Source: Myxococcales bacterium (GTDB lineage Bacteria; Myxococcota_A; Polyangia; Palsa-1104; JAEUJZ01). From it: a stretch of DNA of 64,000 nt. Both the position numbers and the translations under genes were made by a program. This document shows, piece by piece, positions 1 to 7,621 of the stretch; the stretch's first letter is position 1; each line of letters opens with the position of its first letter. The notes beneath the pieces are model-generated. The model worked only from the letters and a program-made list of their open reading frames with translations, did no database searches and was not told the DNA's origin. The stretch covers positions 1 to 64,000 of the forward strand of contig JAEUJZ010000092.1 of the NCBI GenBank assembly GCA_016794505.1. The letters run 5' to 3'.

Positions 1-2867
1 CGAACTTCTACTTCGACCTGGCCGAAGAGAAGTCGGCTCTGGCGATGGATTTGTTGATGGGGACGCGCGGGTATCGACGCTTCGAGTGGCTGCCGGGGCA
101 GCTCTTGGCACGCGCGACGTCGGGAAGCAAGCCAGCAACGAGCCGAATCAAAGAACGCCCTGTCGATGTCGCGGTAGCGGCGACGGTGCCTGCCGAACCT
201 CCGGCGAACAAGCCGGGCAAGCTCTTCGCGCAGGCCGAAGTGCGCAAGAAAGCGTCTCGCGCCGACGCACCAGCCCCAGAAAAAGCCAAGGCTGCGCCAG
301 CCAAACAAGCGGCGACCAGGGACGCCGACGATGAACTTGCAGCACCGGCACCGGCCGATGCAGCCAAGAAAGACACGGTGGCACGCCGCCCCGCGACCGA
401 GGCACCGCGAACGGCTGCGCCCGCACCGCCCGCGCCACCAGCGATGGCCGCAGCCGATGAAGCACCGATGGCTGCGGGGGCCGCCGACAAGATGGGCAAG
501 AAAAACGAAGCGGCTCCAGCCGGGCGTGCCGCCAAGCCAATCGCTGCCGGGCCACGGGCCGGTGGTGGCGCAGCAGGTCTTGCCGATCTTGGGGCGGGCC
601 AGCCAGCGGGCGGCGTGGCGCGAAACCGGTATAAACCGGTTGATGATCTGGGGCCCGGCTTTGACAACGAACCGCTAGGCTGGGCGGAACGTCCGCGCCG
701 CATTGCCCTGCGCCCGCGCCCCATCCGTCCGCAAGAGGCCTGGGCGGTGGCTCGCGTCTTCCCGACGCCCAGCTATCCCGTCGGATACAACGGACCGCGC
801 AACGACTTTCGCGAGACGGTTCTTTGGCAGCCCGCTGTGCAGACAGGGCAGGACGGCAAGGCCACGGTGTCGTTTGTGTTATCCGATGCCGTCACATCGT
901 TCCGCGTGCTCAGCGAAGGCATCGGGGGCGGCGCGGCCGGTCGTGACGAGACGGTGATCAAGTCGAGCCTGCCGTTTTCCGTCGCGGTCAAGCTGCCCCT
1001 TGAGGTCAGTGAAGGCGATCGCGTGATGTTGCCAGTGGTGCTCAGCAACGAACAGAATCAGCCGCTGCGCGTCGATCTGCAGTCCGAGTTCGGATCGCTG
1101 CTCTCGCTTGAGAAAGCCGTCGCCCGCACGTCTGGCGCGATCGGTGGCGGACTGCGCGAGACGCTGTATTTCCCGCTGACCGTCACTGGGAAAAAAGGCC
1201 AAAGCGAAGTGCGCCTGGTGGCTGAAGCCAGCGGGCTGCGCGACGAGCTGTTTCGGTCGGTGCGGGTCAGCCCACGCGGCTTCCCGCAGCACATCTCGCG
1301 CTCGGGACGGATGCGCGAAGGCTGGAACAGCGACCTGCTTCTGGCCGAAGCCATGCCCGGTACCTTCGAGGGACAAGTGCGCGTCTATCCCAGCACGCTG
1401 TCGTCGCTGGTGGCCAGCGTCGAGGGCCTGCTGCGTCATCCCGTCGGGTGCTTCGAGCAGGCTTCGAGCATCAACTATCCCAACGTCATGATCCTGCGCT
1501 TCATGAAAGCCGAAGGAGTCAGCGACGCACGTCTCTTGGGACGAGCCAGCCGTCTGATGGATGAAGGGTACAAGCGCCTGGTCGGCTATGAGACATCGAC
1601 CCGCGGCTATGAGTGGTTCGGCAGCAGCCCCGGCCACGAGGCGCTGACGGCATACGGCCTGATGGAATTCTCGGACATGCGGCCGGTCTATCACGATCTC
1701 GACAAGAGCATGCTCAGCCGCACCGCCGAGTGGCTGATGAGCCGCCGCGACGGAACCGGCGGCTATGCCCGCGATGCCAAGGCGCTCGACAGCTTTGGCA
1801 AGGCATCCAAGCAAGTCACCGACGCGTACATCACCTATGCACTGAGCGAAGTGAAGCAGGCAGGGCTCAGCGCTGAAATCGACGTCGCAGCCCGCGTTGC
1901 AGAATCCAGCGACGACGCGTACCTGCTGGCTCTGACCACCGCCACGCTGTTCAACAGCGGTCGCCGCGGACCAGCCATGACGGGCGCCAAGCGCCTGGTT
2001 GCTCTTCAGGACAGCGACGGAGGCTGGAGCAAGGCCGATCACAGCATCACCCGCTCTGGCGGCGAGAACCTCTTTATCGAGACGACGTCGCTGTCGTTGG
2101 TGGCGCTGCTTAAGGCGAGCAGCCGCGAGTTCGATGCGCCCGTCGAGCGTGGTGTCGAGTGGCTGATGAACCATCGCCGCGGCTATGGCGCCTGGGGTAC
2201 GACGCAGGCCACGGTGCTGTCTCTCAAAGCGCTGACGGCCTACGCGCAAAGTCAGGCCCGCGAGCGCGCCGGAGGCGAAGTGACGCTGCTCATCAATGGC
2301 CAGTCCGTCGGCCGTCGCACGTATGAGGGCGACGATCGCGAGCCGCTCACCTTCACGGGTCTGGGCTCGCAGCTTCTGTCGGGCAAGAATCACATCGAGA
2401 TCAAGCACAGTGGACGCACGCCGATGCCGTTTAGCGTGGCTGTCGACTATCGCTCGCTGCAGCCGGAAGACAGTCGCCGCGCCGCCGTCGAGATCACGAC
2501 CGGACTTGAGCGCACCCAGATGAAGCTCGGCGAGTCGGTCCGCATGCGCGTCTTCCTGCGCAACAAGACCGATCGCGGCCTGCCCATGACCCTGGGCCGC
2601 GTTGAGCTTCCCGGTGGGCTGACCTTCCAGACCTGGCAGCTTAAAGAGCTTCGCGAAAAAGGCCTCATCGCGTTCTATGAGACCGGGCCGCGACAAGTGA
2701 TCGTGTACTTGCGCGACATGAAGCCCAAGCAGAACGTCGAGATTCCGCTGGACTTGGTGGCGATCTCGCCGGGTCAGTACACGGCGCAGGCATCGTCTGC
2801 GTACCTGTATTACACCGACGAGCAGAAGACCTGGGCAGCTGGAACCCAGATCACCATCGACCCCTAA
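1..2867 (+). CDS. alpha-2-macroglobulin family protein, 5'-truncated by window edge
   Basis: The frame is open from base 3, so this is the C-terminal ~955 residues of a longer protein. It starts inside a macroglobulin-like domain, then has a ~150-residue Ala/Pro/Lys-rich stretch (about bases 180-640) where the bait region of the family sits. The A2M domain follows, with an RETVLWQP motif near base 810 and DAVTSFRVLSEG after it. The thioester motif GCFEQ is intact, Cys codon at 1449-1451, and lies in the alpha-helical thioester domain. Known members are exported or lipid-anchored periplasmic protease traps that bind an attacking protease covalently after bait cleavage. Signal peptide and N-terminal domains are outside the window. 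No penicillin-binding protein 1C partner is seen downstream, unlike in enterobacteria. Family assignment is firm; the exact target is unknown. Confidence 0.93.
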   Translation, partial: NFYFDLAEEKSALAMDLLMGTRGYRRFEWLPGQLLARATSGSKPATSRIKERPVDVAVAATVPAEPPANKPGKLFAQAEVRKKASRADAPAPEKAKAAPAKQAATRDADDELAAPAPADAAKKDTVARRPATEAPRTAAPAPPAPPAMAAADEAPMAAGAADKMGKKNEAAPAGRAAKPIAAGPRAGGGAAGLADLGAGQPAGGVARNRYKPVDDLGPGFDNEPLGWAERPRRIALRPRPIRPQEAWAVARVFPTPSYPVGYNGPRNDFRETVLWQPAVQTGQDGKATVSFVLSDAVTSFRVLSEGIGGGAAGRDETVIKSSLPFSVAVKLPLEVSEGDRVMLPVVLSNEQNQPLRVDLQSEFGSLLSLEKAVARTSGAIGGGLRETLYFPLTVTGKKGQSEVRLVAEASGLRDELFRSVRVSPRGFPQHISRSGRMREGWNSDLLLAEAMPGTFEGQVRVYPSTLSSLVASVEGLLRHPVGCFEQASSINYPNVMILRFMKAEGVSDARLLGRASRLMDEGYKRLVGYETSTRGYEWFGSSPGHEALTAYGLMEFSDMRPVYHDLDKSMLSRTAEWLMSRRDGTGGYARDAKALDSFGKASKQVTDAYITYALSEVKQAGLSAEIDVAARVAESSDDAYLLALTTATLFNSGRRGPAMTGAKRLVALQDSDGGWSKADHSITRSGGENLFIETTSLSLVALLKASSREFDAPVERGVEWLMNHRRGYGAWGTTQATVLSLKALTAYAQSQARERAGGEVTLLINGQSVGRRTYEGDDREPLTFTGLGSQLLSGKNHIEIKHSGRTPMPFSVAVDYRSLQPEDSRRAAVEITTGLERTQMKLGESVRMRVFLRNKTDRGLPMTLGRVELPGGLTFQTWQLKELREKGLIAFYETGPRQVIVYLRDMKPKQNVEIPLDLVAISPGQYTAQASSAYLYYTDEQKTWAAGTQITIDP

Positions 2868-2954
2868 CGCACGCTTCGTCTAGCTCGCTCGCCATCGCAG
2901 CGATTCACTTCCGGCTCTCTCGCCCGCCGCAGGACATGCGGTAAGGTCTCGGCT

Positions 2955-3641
2955 GTGTCGACTCGCCCCTTGGCTGCATGCTTCTTGGCTTCGCACTTCG
3001 GCCGCTTCGCGCTTGCCGTCGGGCTCGCTGGCTTCGGGGGACCTGTCTTGGCCTTGGCCGGTCCCCCCCTAGCTGAAGCCGAGCGGCCTGTGACACGCGC
3101 TTCGCCAACGCCCGCGGTGGATCGGGCATGGCCCGCGTTTCAGACGTATTCGGTGTCGCGGATGCTGCCGTTTCGCACGGAAGTGGCGCTTCCCGCAGCG
3201 CCTGCGGCAGCCCCGATGCAGATCGCTGCGGCCGGCATCGCGGCGGCCCAAACGCTGCCGATGGCGCGACGGCGCGAGCCACGGCTGATGAAGATCGGCG
3301 GCCTGCTGCTGGGCATCGGCTATGCACCCGCGCTGGCTCTGGCCTTGGCGCTGGCCCCGCAAGCGGGTGAGCCGGGCGCCCCCAGCCTGGCCATGAACTA
3401 TACGCTCTTGATTCCCGTCGCTGGGCCGATCATCAGCGGAGTGCTGGCACCCGCCACGGCGCCCCCCGGCACGGCCTACGGCGCTGTGACCACCTGGACG
3501 CTGCCGCTGGTCCTCAGCTTGGGCCTGGTGCAGAGCACGGGGCTTGCCCTTTTGGCGGCCGGAGCCGTGCCGCGACTGCGTGCCGATCCGTCGGGCAGCG
3601 ATCCGCTGGACCTGAACTTCCCGCCGTGGAAGACGCGCTGA
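2955..3641 (+). CDS. small membrane protein of unknown function
   Basis: About 228 residues from a GTG start. The first ~35 residues form a signal peptide or signal anchor. Residues ~35-95 are Ala/Pro-rich and would be outside the cytoplasm. After a basic turn (MARRREPRLMK) come about three hydrophobic segments: LLLGIGYAPALALALALAP, an Ala/Ile/Val-rich one near residue 155, and one near residue 185. The C-terminus is short and charged. I do not recognise a family. Similar short proteins with an AxP-rich ectodomain and two to three helices are common in Myxococcota. It follows the macroglobulin gene by 87 bases on the same strand and could be co-transcribed. The GTG start is chosen because it precedes the signal sequence; no strong ribosome-binding site is seen. 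Confidence 0.6.
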   Translation: MSTRPLAACFLASHFGRFALAVGLAGFGGPVLALAGPPLAEAERPVTRASPTPAVDRAWPAFQTYSVSRMLPFRTEVALPAAPAAAPMQIAAAGIAAAQTLPMARRREPRLMKIGGLLLGIGYAPALALALALAPQAGEPGAPSLAMNYTLLIPVAGPIISGVLAPATAPPGTAYGAVTTWTLPLVLSLGLVQSTGLALLAAGAVPRLRADPSGSDPLDLNFPPWKTR

Positions 3642-3690
3642 CCGCCCTGGTCGCGCGAACCGCCAAGCGACGCGAGGCCGCGATAGGCAG

Positions 3691-4719
3691 CTATGGCTGC
3701 AGCTCTGTCCGCAAGAACTCAATCGCCAGCTGATGCGCAGCCCGTTTCACTCGGCTTGAATAGATATGATCTTCTTTATCCAGAAACACAAACTGAACAG
3801 CCGGTAGCTTGGAATTTATATTTATATCATAACTTTCTATTCCGCATGGATTATTTTTCAATTTTACAAGTTTTCCCCAGGTGTCTATTTGTGAATCGTG
3901 AATCGCTCGGCCGCTTCTCTGCAGCGACTGGCGCAGCCAACAGGCTTGCTCGATCGGCACCATCTGATCCTCGGTGCCATGCAGGACCAGCATCGGCATC
4001 TGCAGGCTCATCGGCACTTGCACAGGCGAGCGCTCGGCCAGCGCCAGAGCCTGCTGTGCGGGCTGGGTCTGCACATAGCCGCGTAGCTGGCTCGCCAGGA
4101 TGCCGTTGTAAAAGAACATCTGAAACGGCGTGGACTGCAGGTGCTCGATCAACGGCGCGGCAGCGACGGGCGCAGACATCGTCACCAAGGCCCGCAGCGC
4201 AGGCGCCCGCTGAGCCAAGCGCAGCGCGATGCAGCCGCCATGGGACATCCCCAGCGCCCCGATGCGCGCACCATCGACGCCTTCGTGCTGGCGCAGCCAC
4301 GTCAACGCGGCTTCGGCATCGTTGACCTCGCCGCGGCAGAACTCGATCTTGCCTTCGCTGCGCTGACCATCGACGCGACGCACCTGACCGCGATAGGCAG
4401 GCAGCACCACGACAAAGCCGCGCAGAGCCAGCTCGCGGGCCAGATCAGCGCTGGTCGTCTCATCCCCAGAAAAACCGCTGTGCAAGACCAAGACAGCCGG
4501 CCGCCGCTTCTGGTTCGCGGGCAACGACTGCGTCGGCAACAGAGCGGTATATCGCTGCAGCAAGCCGTCGACTGGCAGTTCAAAGAGCGTCTGCGATACC
4601 CCGGCAGGCACCTGCGACCAGCGATAACACCCAATCAGTCCGAACAGCCAGGCAAGCAGCGCGAAGCGGGCTGCGTGGTCTATCCGAGGCGTGCGAAGGC
4701 AGGCGCGCAATCGCCGCAC
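3691..4719 (-). CDS. alpha/beta hydrolase (dienelactone-hydrolase-like), membrane-anchored
   Basis: About 342 residues. I place the start at a GTG (4719-4717) that shares its G with the TAG stop of the upstream aldo/keto reductase (TAGTG), so translation is coupled; an open frame runs further upstream but only as overlap. An N-terminal hydrophobic helix (ARFALLAWLFGLIGC) could be a signal anchor or lipoprotein signal. The hydrolase core has an HSGFSG loop, the nucleophile elbow GMSHGG (Ser), an Asp in LHGTEDQMVP and a His in KEDHIYSS, the order expected for the fold. The substrate is unknown. The codons for the last ~50 residues (about bases 3755-3895) are strikingly AT-rich compared with the rest, while the frame and the catalytic His are kept. 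Confidence 0.8.
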   Translation of the reverse strand: MRRLRACLRTPRIDHAARFALLAWLFGLIGCYRWSQVPAGVSQTLFELPVDGLLQRYTALLPTQSLPANQKRRPAVLVLHSGFSGDETTSADLARELALRGFVVVLPAYRGQVRRVDGQRSEGKIEFCRGEVNDAEAALTWLRQHEGVDGARIGALGMSHGGCIALRLAQRAPALRALVTMSAPVAAAPLIEHLQSTPFQMFFYNGILASQLRGYVQTQPAQQALALAERSPVQVPMSLQMPMLVLHGTEDQMVPIEQACWLRQSLQRSGRAIHDSQIDTWGKLVKLKNNPCGIESYDININSKLPAVQFVFLDKEDHIYSSRVKRAAHQLAIEFLRTELQP

Positions 4720-5696
4720 TAGCCCGCGTCGATGTTGCTGCCCGGCGCAACGATGGCGTCGATCTTTGCGATCAGCTCGGGCGAAAGCTTGGGCACGAGC
4801 GACAGCGCTTTGATGTTCTCGCTGACTTGCTCGGGCCGCGAAGCGCCTGTGATGACGCTGCTTACGTGGGGGTTGTGCAGGCACCAGGCAATCGCAAGCT
4901 GCGCCATGCTGCCGCCGATCGCCTGAGCCAGTGGCTCAAGCTGACGCACGCGAGCCAAGCGCTCATCCGAGAGCGCAGAATCCTTGAGCCAGGCCAGGTT
5001 GGGGTCTGAAAGTCGCGTGCCGTCGGGAACGCCCGCGTTGTACTTACCGGTGAGCACGCCCGAGGCAAGGGGGCTCCAGATCGTCGTGCCATACCCCAGG
5101 TCGCGAAACAGGGGCAGGTACTCGCCTTCCATGCGACGGCGATGCAGCAGGTTGTACTGCGGCTGCTCGACACATGGAGGAGTCAGGCCGTACTGACGTG
5201 CGATGGCGTCGGCACGCAGGATGTCCGCGGCGCTCCATTCCGATGTGCCCCAATAAAAGACCTTGCCTTGCTTGATCAGGATGTCGATGGCGCGCACCGT
5301 CTCTTCGATCGGCGTGTTGGGATCGGGGCGGTGGCAGTACATGAGATCGACGTACTCGACCTGCAGGCGGCGGAGCGCGCTGTGTACGCCTTCGATGATG
5401 CGCTTGTGCGAAAGCCCCGTGTCGTTTGGACCGCGGCCGCCCCAGTAGATCTTCGTCGACAGAACCAAGCTCTCGCGGCGCCAGCCTTTCTTTTTCAGGA
5501 TGCGCCCCATCATCACTTCGGCCTGACCACCGGCATAGGCCTCGGCGTTGTCAAAGAAGTTCACGCCCGCTTCGTACGCGGCGGTCATGCATTGCTCCTG
5601 CGTCTCTTCAGCCTTGGCATCGCCGAAGGTGACCCAGGCGCCATACGCGATCTCAGACAGTCGCAGTCCTGACTTGCCCATGCGTCGGTAATTCAT
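4719..5696 (-). CDS. aldo/keto reductase, potassium-channel beta-subunit-like group
   Basis: 325 residues, the usual length for the family, with a TIM-barrel sequence throughout. The catalytic tetrad is visible as Asp49 (FFDNAEAY), Tyr54, Lys82 (LSTKIYWGG) and His122 (YCHRPDP). The C-terminal NADPH-binding part carries VSSVITGASRPEQ. The family reduces aldehydes and ketones with NADPH in the cytoplasm. The GG/SGLRLSE N-terminus and the YWGGRGPNDTGLS stretch resemble the KCNAB/YghZ group, often linked to detoxification of reactive aldehydes. It is the first gene of a two-gene operon with the alpha/beta hydrolase, whose start codon overlaps this stop by one base. Which carbonyl is reduced cannot be read from the sequence. 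Confidence 0.92.
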   Translation of the reverse strand: MNYRRMGKSGLRLSEIAYGAWVTFGDAKAEETQEQCMTAAYEAGVNFFDNAEAYAGGQAEVMMGRILKKKGWRRESLVLSTKIYWGGRGPNDTGLSHKRIIEGVHSALRRLQVEYVDLMYCHRPDPNTPIEETVRAIDILIKQGKVFYWGTSEWSAADILRADAIARQYGLTPPCVEQPQYNLLHRRRMEGEYLPLFRDLGYGTTIWSPLASGVLTGKYNAGVPDGTRLSDPNLAWLKDSALSDERLARVRQLEPLAQAIGGSMAQLAIAWCLHNPHVSSVITGASRPEQVSENIKALSLVPKLSPELIAKIDAIVAPGSNIDAG

Positions 5697-5728
5697 CTGT
5701 TGCTCCGCCAGAGGTGAGGAAGGTCATG

Positions 5729-6550
5729 CTAGTTGGCACCCATGCGAATCCAGGTCTCGATTGTACGCAGGGCATCGCTGGAAAGGGGCGGCTGTGCAAG
5801 CGGCATCGCAGAGCCCGTGATGCGCACGAACGCCTCGGGCTGCGCCGCCAAGAGCTTGCGCAGAAGGTAGCTCGCTTCCGGTCGCCCCACGTCCACCCAG
5901 CGCAGCGCATCCAAGCCGCCGCGACGATCCGACAACACATGCTCGCGCAGCGAGCGCGGATCCTGTGCGAAGTCGAGCCCAGCGGCGGCGAACCCGGCTT
6001 CGTCGCGGCGATGGCAGCCAGCCTGCGCGCAGCGCTGCGCAAAGATCCCGCTTGGCCCGGCAAGCTCAGCCAAACGCGGTGCGATGGCGACGGGTGCGTC
6101 GGGAAGCAGCGCAAACCCGGTGCGGAATACCATGCGAAAGCTGTTGCCGAGCGGACGGCCCGAGAGCGCATGAAGGCGCCGGCTCACCGTGACGACGATC
6201 TCGGTCTGCGCGAGCAGCGGTCGATGGGGCCGAAAGCGAACCTCGCGATCGACCAAGCGGACCTCAGACGTAAACGGCACGGGATCGCTGCGAGGCCCGA
6301 TCGAGACCCATGGATAAAAAAGCGTCGCAGGATCGGGAAAATCGCTGAAGCGCAAGACGATGTCCGCGTTGCGCGGCACATCGGACTGATCTGGACTGGG
6401 CTGCGTTGAAACGAGAGTGAACGGAGGGGAGGAGCCAGGGGCAAGGCGCTGAGCGGGATCGTCAACTTCGTCGCCGCAACCATGAACACAGAAGGCGGCC
6501 AGCACCAGCGACAGGAGCTTCACCGCCATCTTGACGCAGCCTGGGGCCAT
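5729..6550 (-). CDS. Ig-like domain lipoprotein with cytochrome-like CX4CH motif
   Basis: Up to 273 residues; a second ATG seven codons in (6529) is an equally good start. An N-terminal hydrophobic stretch ends in VHGCGDE, a lipobox-like site. Residues ~45-145 look like a bacterial Ig-like (SbsA/Big5) domain: QPSPDQSDVPRNADIVLRF begins it and a string of V/R-rich beta strands follows. The C-terminal ~110 residues contain FAQRCAQAGCHRR, a CX4CH motif seen at two hemes of tetraheme cytochrome c3 and in many myxobacterial 'CxxxxCH' lipoproteins, and they end with TIETWIRMGAN, typical of a short cytochrome-type domain. Only one such motif is present, so heme binding is an inference. The gene follows the 84-residue gene upstream by 16 bases. 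Confidence 0.72.
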   Translation of the reverse strand: MAPGCVKMAVKLLSLVLAAFCVHGCGDEVDDPAQRLAPGSSPPFTLVSTQPSPDQSDVPRNADIVLRFSDFPDPATLFYPWVSIGPRSDPVPFTSEVRLVDREVRFRPHRPLLAQTEIVVTVSRRLHALSGRPLGNSFRMVFRTGFALLPDAPVAIAPRLAELAGPSGIFAQRCAQAGCHRRDEAGFAAAGLDFAQDPRSLREHVLSDRRGGLDALRWVDVGRPEASYLLRKLLAAQPEAFVRITGSAMPLAQPPLSSDALRTIETWIRMGAN

Positions 6551-6566
6551 CGCTGGGCGAGTGCTC

Positions 6567-6821
6567 TTAGCTCTTGGAATAGAGTTCTAACTGCTCGCGA
6601 ACCACGTCCTCGTTGATGCCGCTTGGAATGTACTCGCGCAGGCAGTCGGCCAAGCTGATCATCATGTCGCCCGTACCGCGCTCGGTGACGATCTTGTGCA
6701 AAAGCTCCTTGGCTGCTTGGCTGTGATCGTCGCGAAGCATGCTCTTGACCATGTCCAGGTTCAGGTCGCCCTGGAAGTCGAGCATGAGGTTGTCCAACAA
6801 GTATTTGATGAGAGCGTTCAC
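6567..6821 (-). CDS. small conserved-looking helical protein, function unknown
   Basis: 84 residues, starting ATG at 6821. The sequence is predicted mostly helical and amphipathic (LIKYLLDNLMLDF, MVKSMLRDDHSQAAKELLHKI, REQLELYSKS), soluble, with no signal peptide, and it is slightly acidic. I do not recognise a family. It heads an operon with the Ig/cytochrome-like lipoprotein 16 bases downstream, yet it looks cytoplasmic. Codon use is regular for the segment (GC at third positions), which argues that the frame is real. The 320-base region upstream holds a perfect dyad that could control it. Confidence 0.6.
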   Translation of the reverse strand: MNALIKYLLDNLMLDFQGDLNLDMVKSMLRDDHSQAAKELLHKIVTERGTGDMMISLADCLREYIPSGINEDVVREQLELYSKS

Positions 6822-6886
6822 GTCATCCTCTCAGAGATTGGGTAATGTGACTTTCTTTAGTAGTATCAAGTCTTTGCGAGCATGTA

Positions 6887-6907
6887 CAAGAAACGATGTG
6901 TTTCTTG
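6887..6907. promoter_or_regulatory. perfect 8-bp inverted repeat, possible operator
   Basis: CAAGAAAC, five bases GATGT, then GTTTCTTG: both arms pair perfectly with no mismatch. It lies 66 bases upstream of the minus-strand gene start at 6821 and 238 bases upstream of the plus-strand lipoprotein. The arms are A/T-rich relative to the neighbourhood, and no T-run follows, so a protein-binding dyad is more likely than a terminator. The binding protein is unknown. Confidence 0.4.
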
Positions 6908-7106
6908 CTGCGAGCGGCCCCAAAGAGCGCCTCGATCTGCGAGACACAAGCGCGTGCTTCCACATCCTGCGGGCCCGCCAGGGTCGCAGCGGCTCCACAC
7001 CGCGGAGCACGCGGTATCGCAGGAATCGCTCGATGGTCCAAACTGTGCAAGAGCACGGCCCTGCGGAGCCGGCTCTCCGCCGCATTTGTGGGCTGTTTTG
7101 GCCATC

Positions 7107-7134
7107 TTGACTGGACCCGTCGCGCCCTGATACC
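7107..7134 (+). promoter_or_regulatory. sigma-70-like promoter, near-leaderless
   Basis: TTGACT (7107-7112) matches the -35 consensus at five of six bases. After 16 bases comes GATACC (7129-7134) as a weaker -10. The ATG at 7145 is only ten bases past the -10 element, so a transcript would start at or almost at the start codon. No Shine-Dalgarno sequence is visible before this ATG, which fits. Confidence 0.35.
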
Positions 7135-7144
7135 GTGAGCTCTT

Positions 7145-7621
7145 ATGAGAGGTGTGTCAGAACTGCTCGCGCTCAGTGCCCTGCTTACGCTTGCTTCTGC
7201 GTGCGGGCCCGTCACCTATCTGTCGCGCGTCACCTTCAGTGCATACGGCGACATGGCTGCACTGCGTGCCACCGATACAGAACGGTGGACGCCCTATGAG
7301 TTTACGGCGGCCACCGAATACCTGCGACGTTCGCAAGAGCTAGCGGGCTATGCGCGTCACCACGACTCGAACAACTTCGCGAAAAAAGCCCAGATCAACA
7401 TCGTGGATGCGAAGAAGGTCGCGGCTCGTCGCAAAAAGGGCAACGAGTTTCCCATCTACGACCCGAAAGATCCGGGCATGTACATCTCCAAAGAAGGCTA
7501 TGTGAAGCGCAGGTCCAGCCTGGATTATGACAACGAAAAACCGCCGGGCTTGGACAACGAAAAGCCGCCCCTCTCGCAGTCGGAAGTCGATGCCAAGAGC
7601 GGCAAGAAGGAGGCCCGCTAA
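7145..7621 (+). CDS. lipoprotein with DUF4398-like helical region
   Basis: 158 residues. The signal peptide ends in LASACGP, a clear lipobox, so it is a lipid-anchored envelope protein. Residues ~45-90 (YEFTAATEYLRRSQELAGYARHH) look like the DUF4398 helical hairpin that often precedes OmpA/Pal-type proteins. The C-terminal half is charged (Lys/Asp/Glu-rich), probably extended, and contains two copies of a DNEKPP motif. Its TAA stop overlaps the ATG of the OmpA-family gene by one base (taATG), so the two are translationally coupled and likely work in the same envelope structure. The exact role is unknown. Confidence 0.75.
   Translation: MRGVSELLALSALLTLASACGPVTYLSRVTFSAYGDMAALRATDTERWTPYEFTAATEYLRRSQELAGYARHHDSNNFAKKAQINIVDAKKVAARRKKGNEFPIYDPKDPGMYISKEGYVKRRSSLDYDNEKPPGLDNEKPPLSQSEVDAKSGKKEAR

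Larger units (their letters stand above)
6822..7144. other. 323-base divergent intergenic region
   Basis: No convincing gene is seen on either strand here. The left end beside the minus-strand gene is AT-richer than its surroundings (ctttctttagtagtatcaag). The region holds a perfect inverted repeat at 6887-6907 and a promoter-like pair at 7107-7134 facing the lipoprotein gene. Short open frames of 60-130 codons cross it on both strands, but they have no ribosome-binding site or family resemblance and I regard them as chance. Confidence 0.6.

Noticed and set aside
879..2696. Antisense open frame of about 605 codons within the macroglobulin gene
   Set aside because: It mirrors the real gene on the other strand, as GC-rich codon bias produces long antisense frames. 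It has no family resemblance, and the sense strand has a clear thioester protein.
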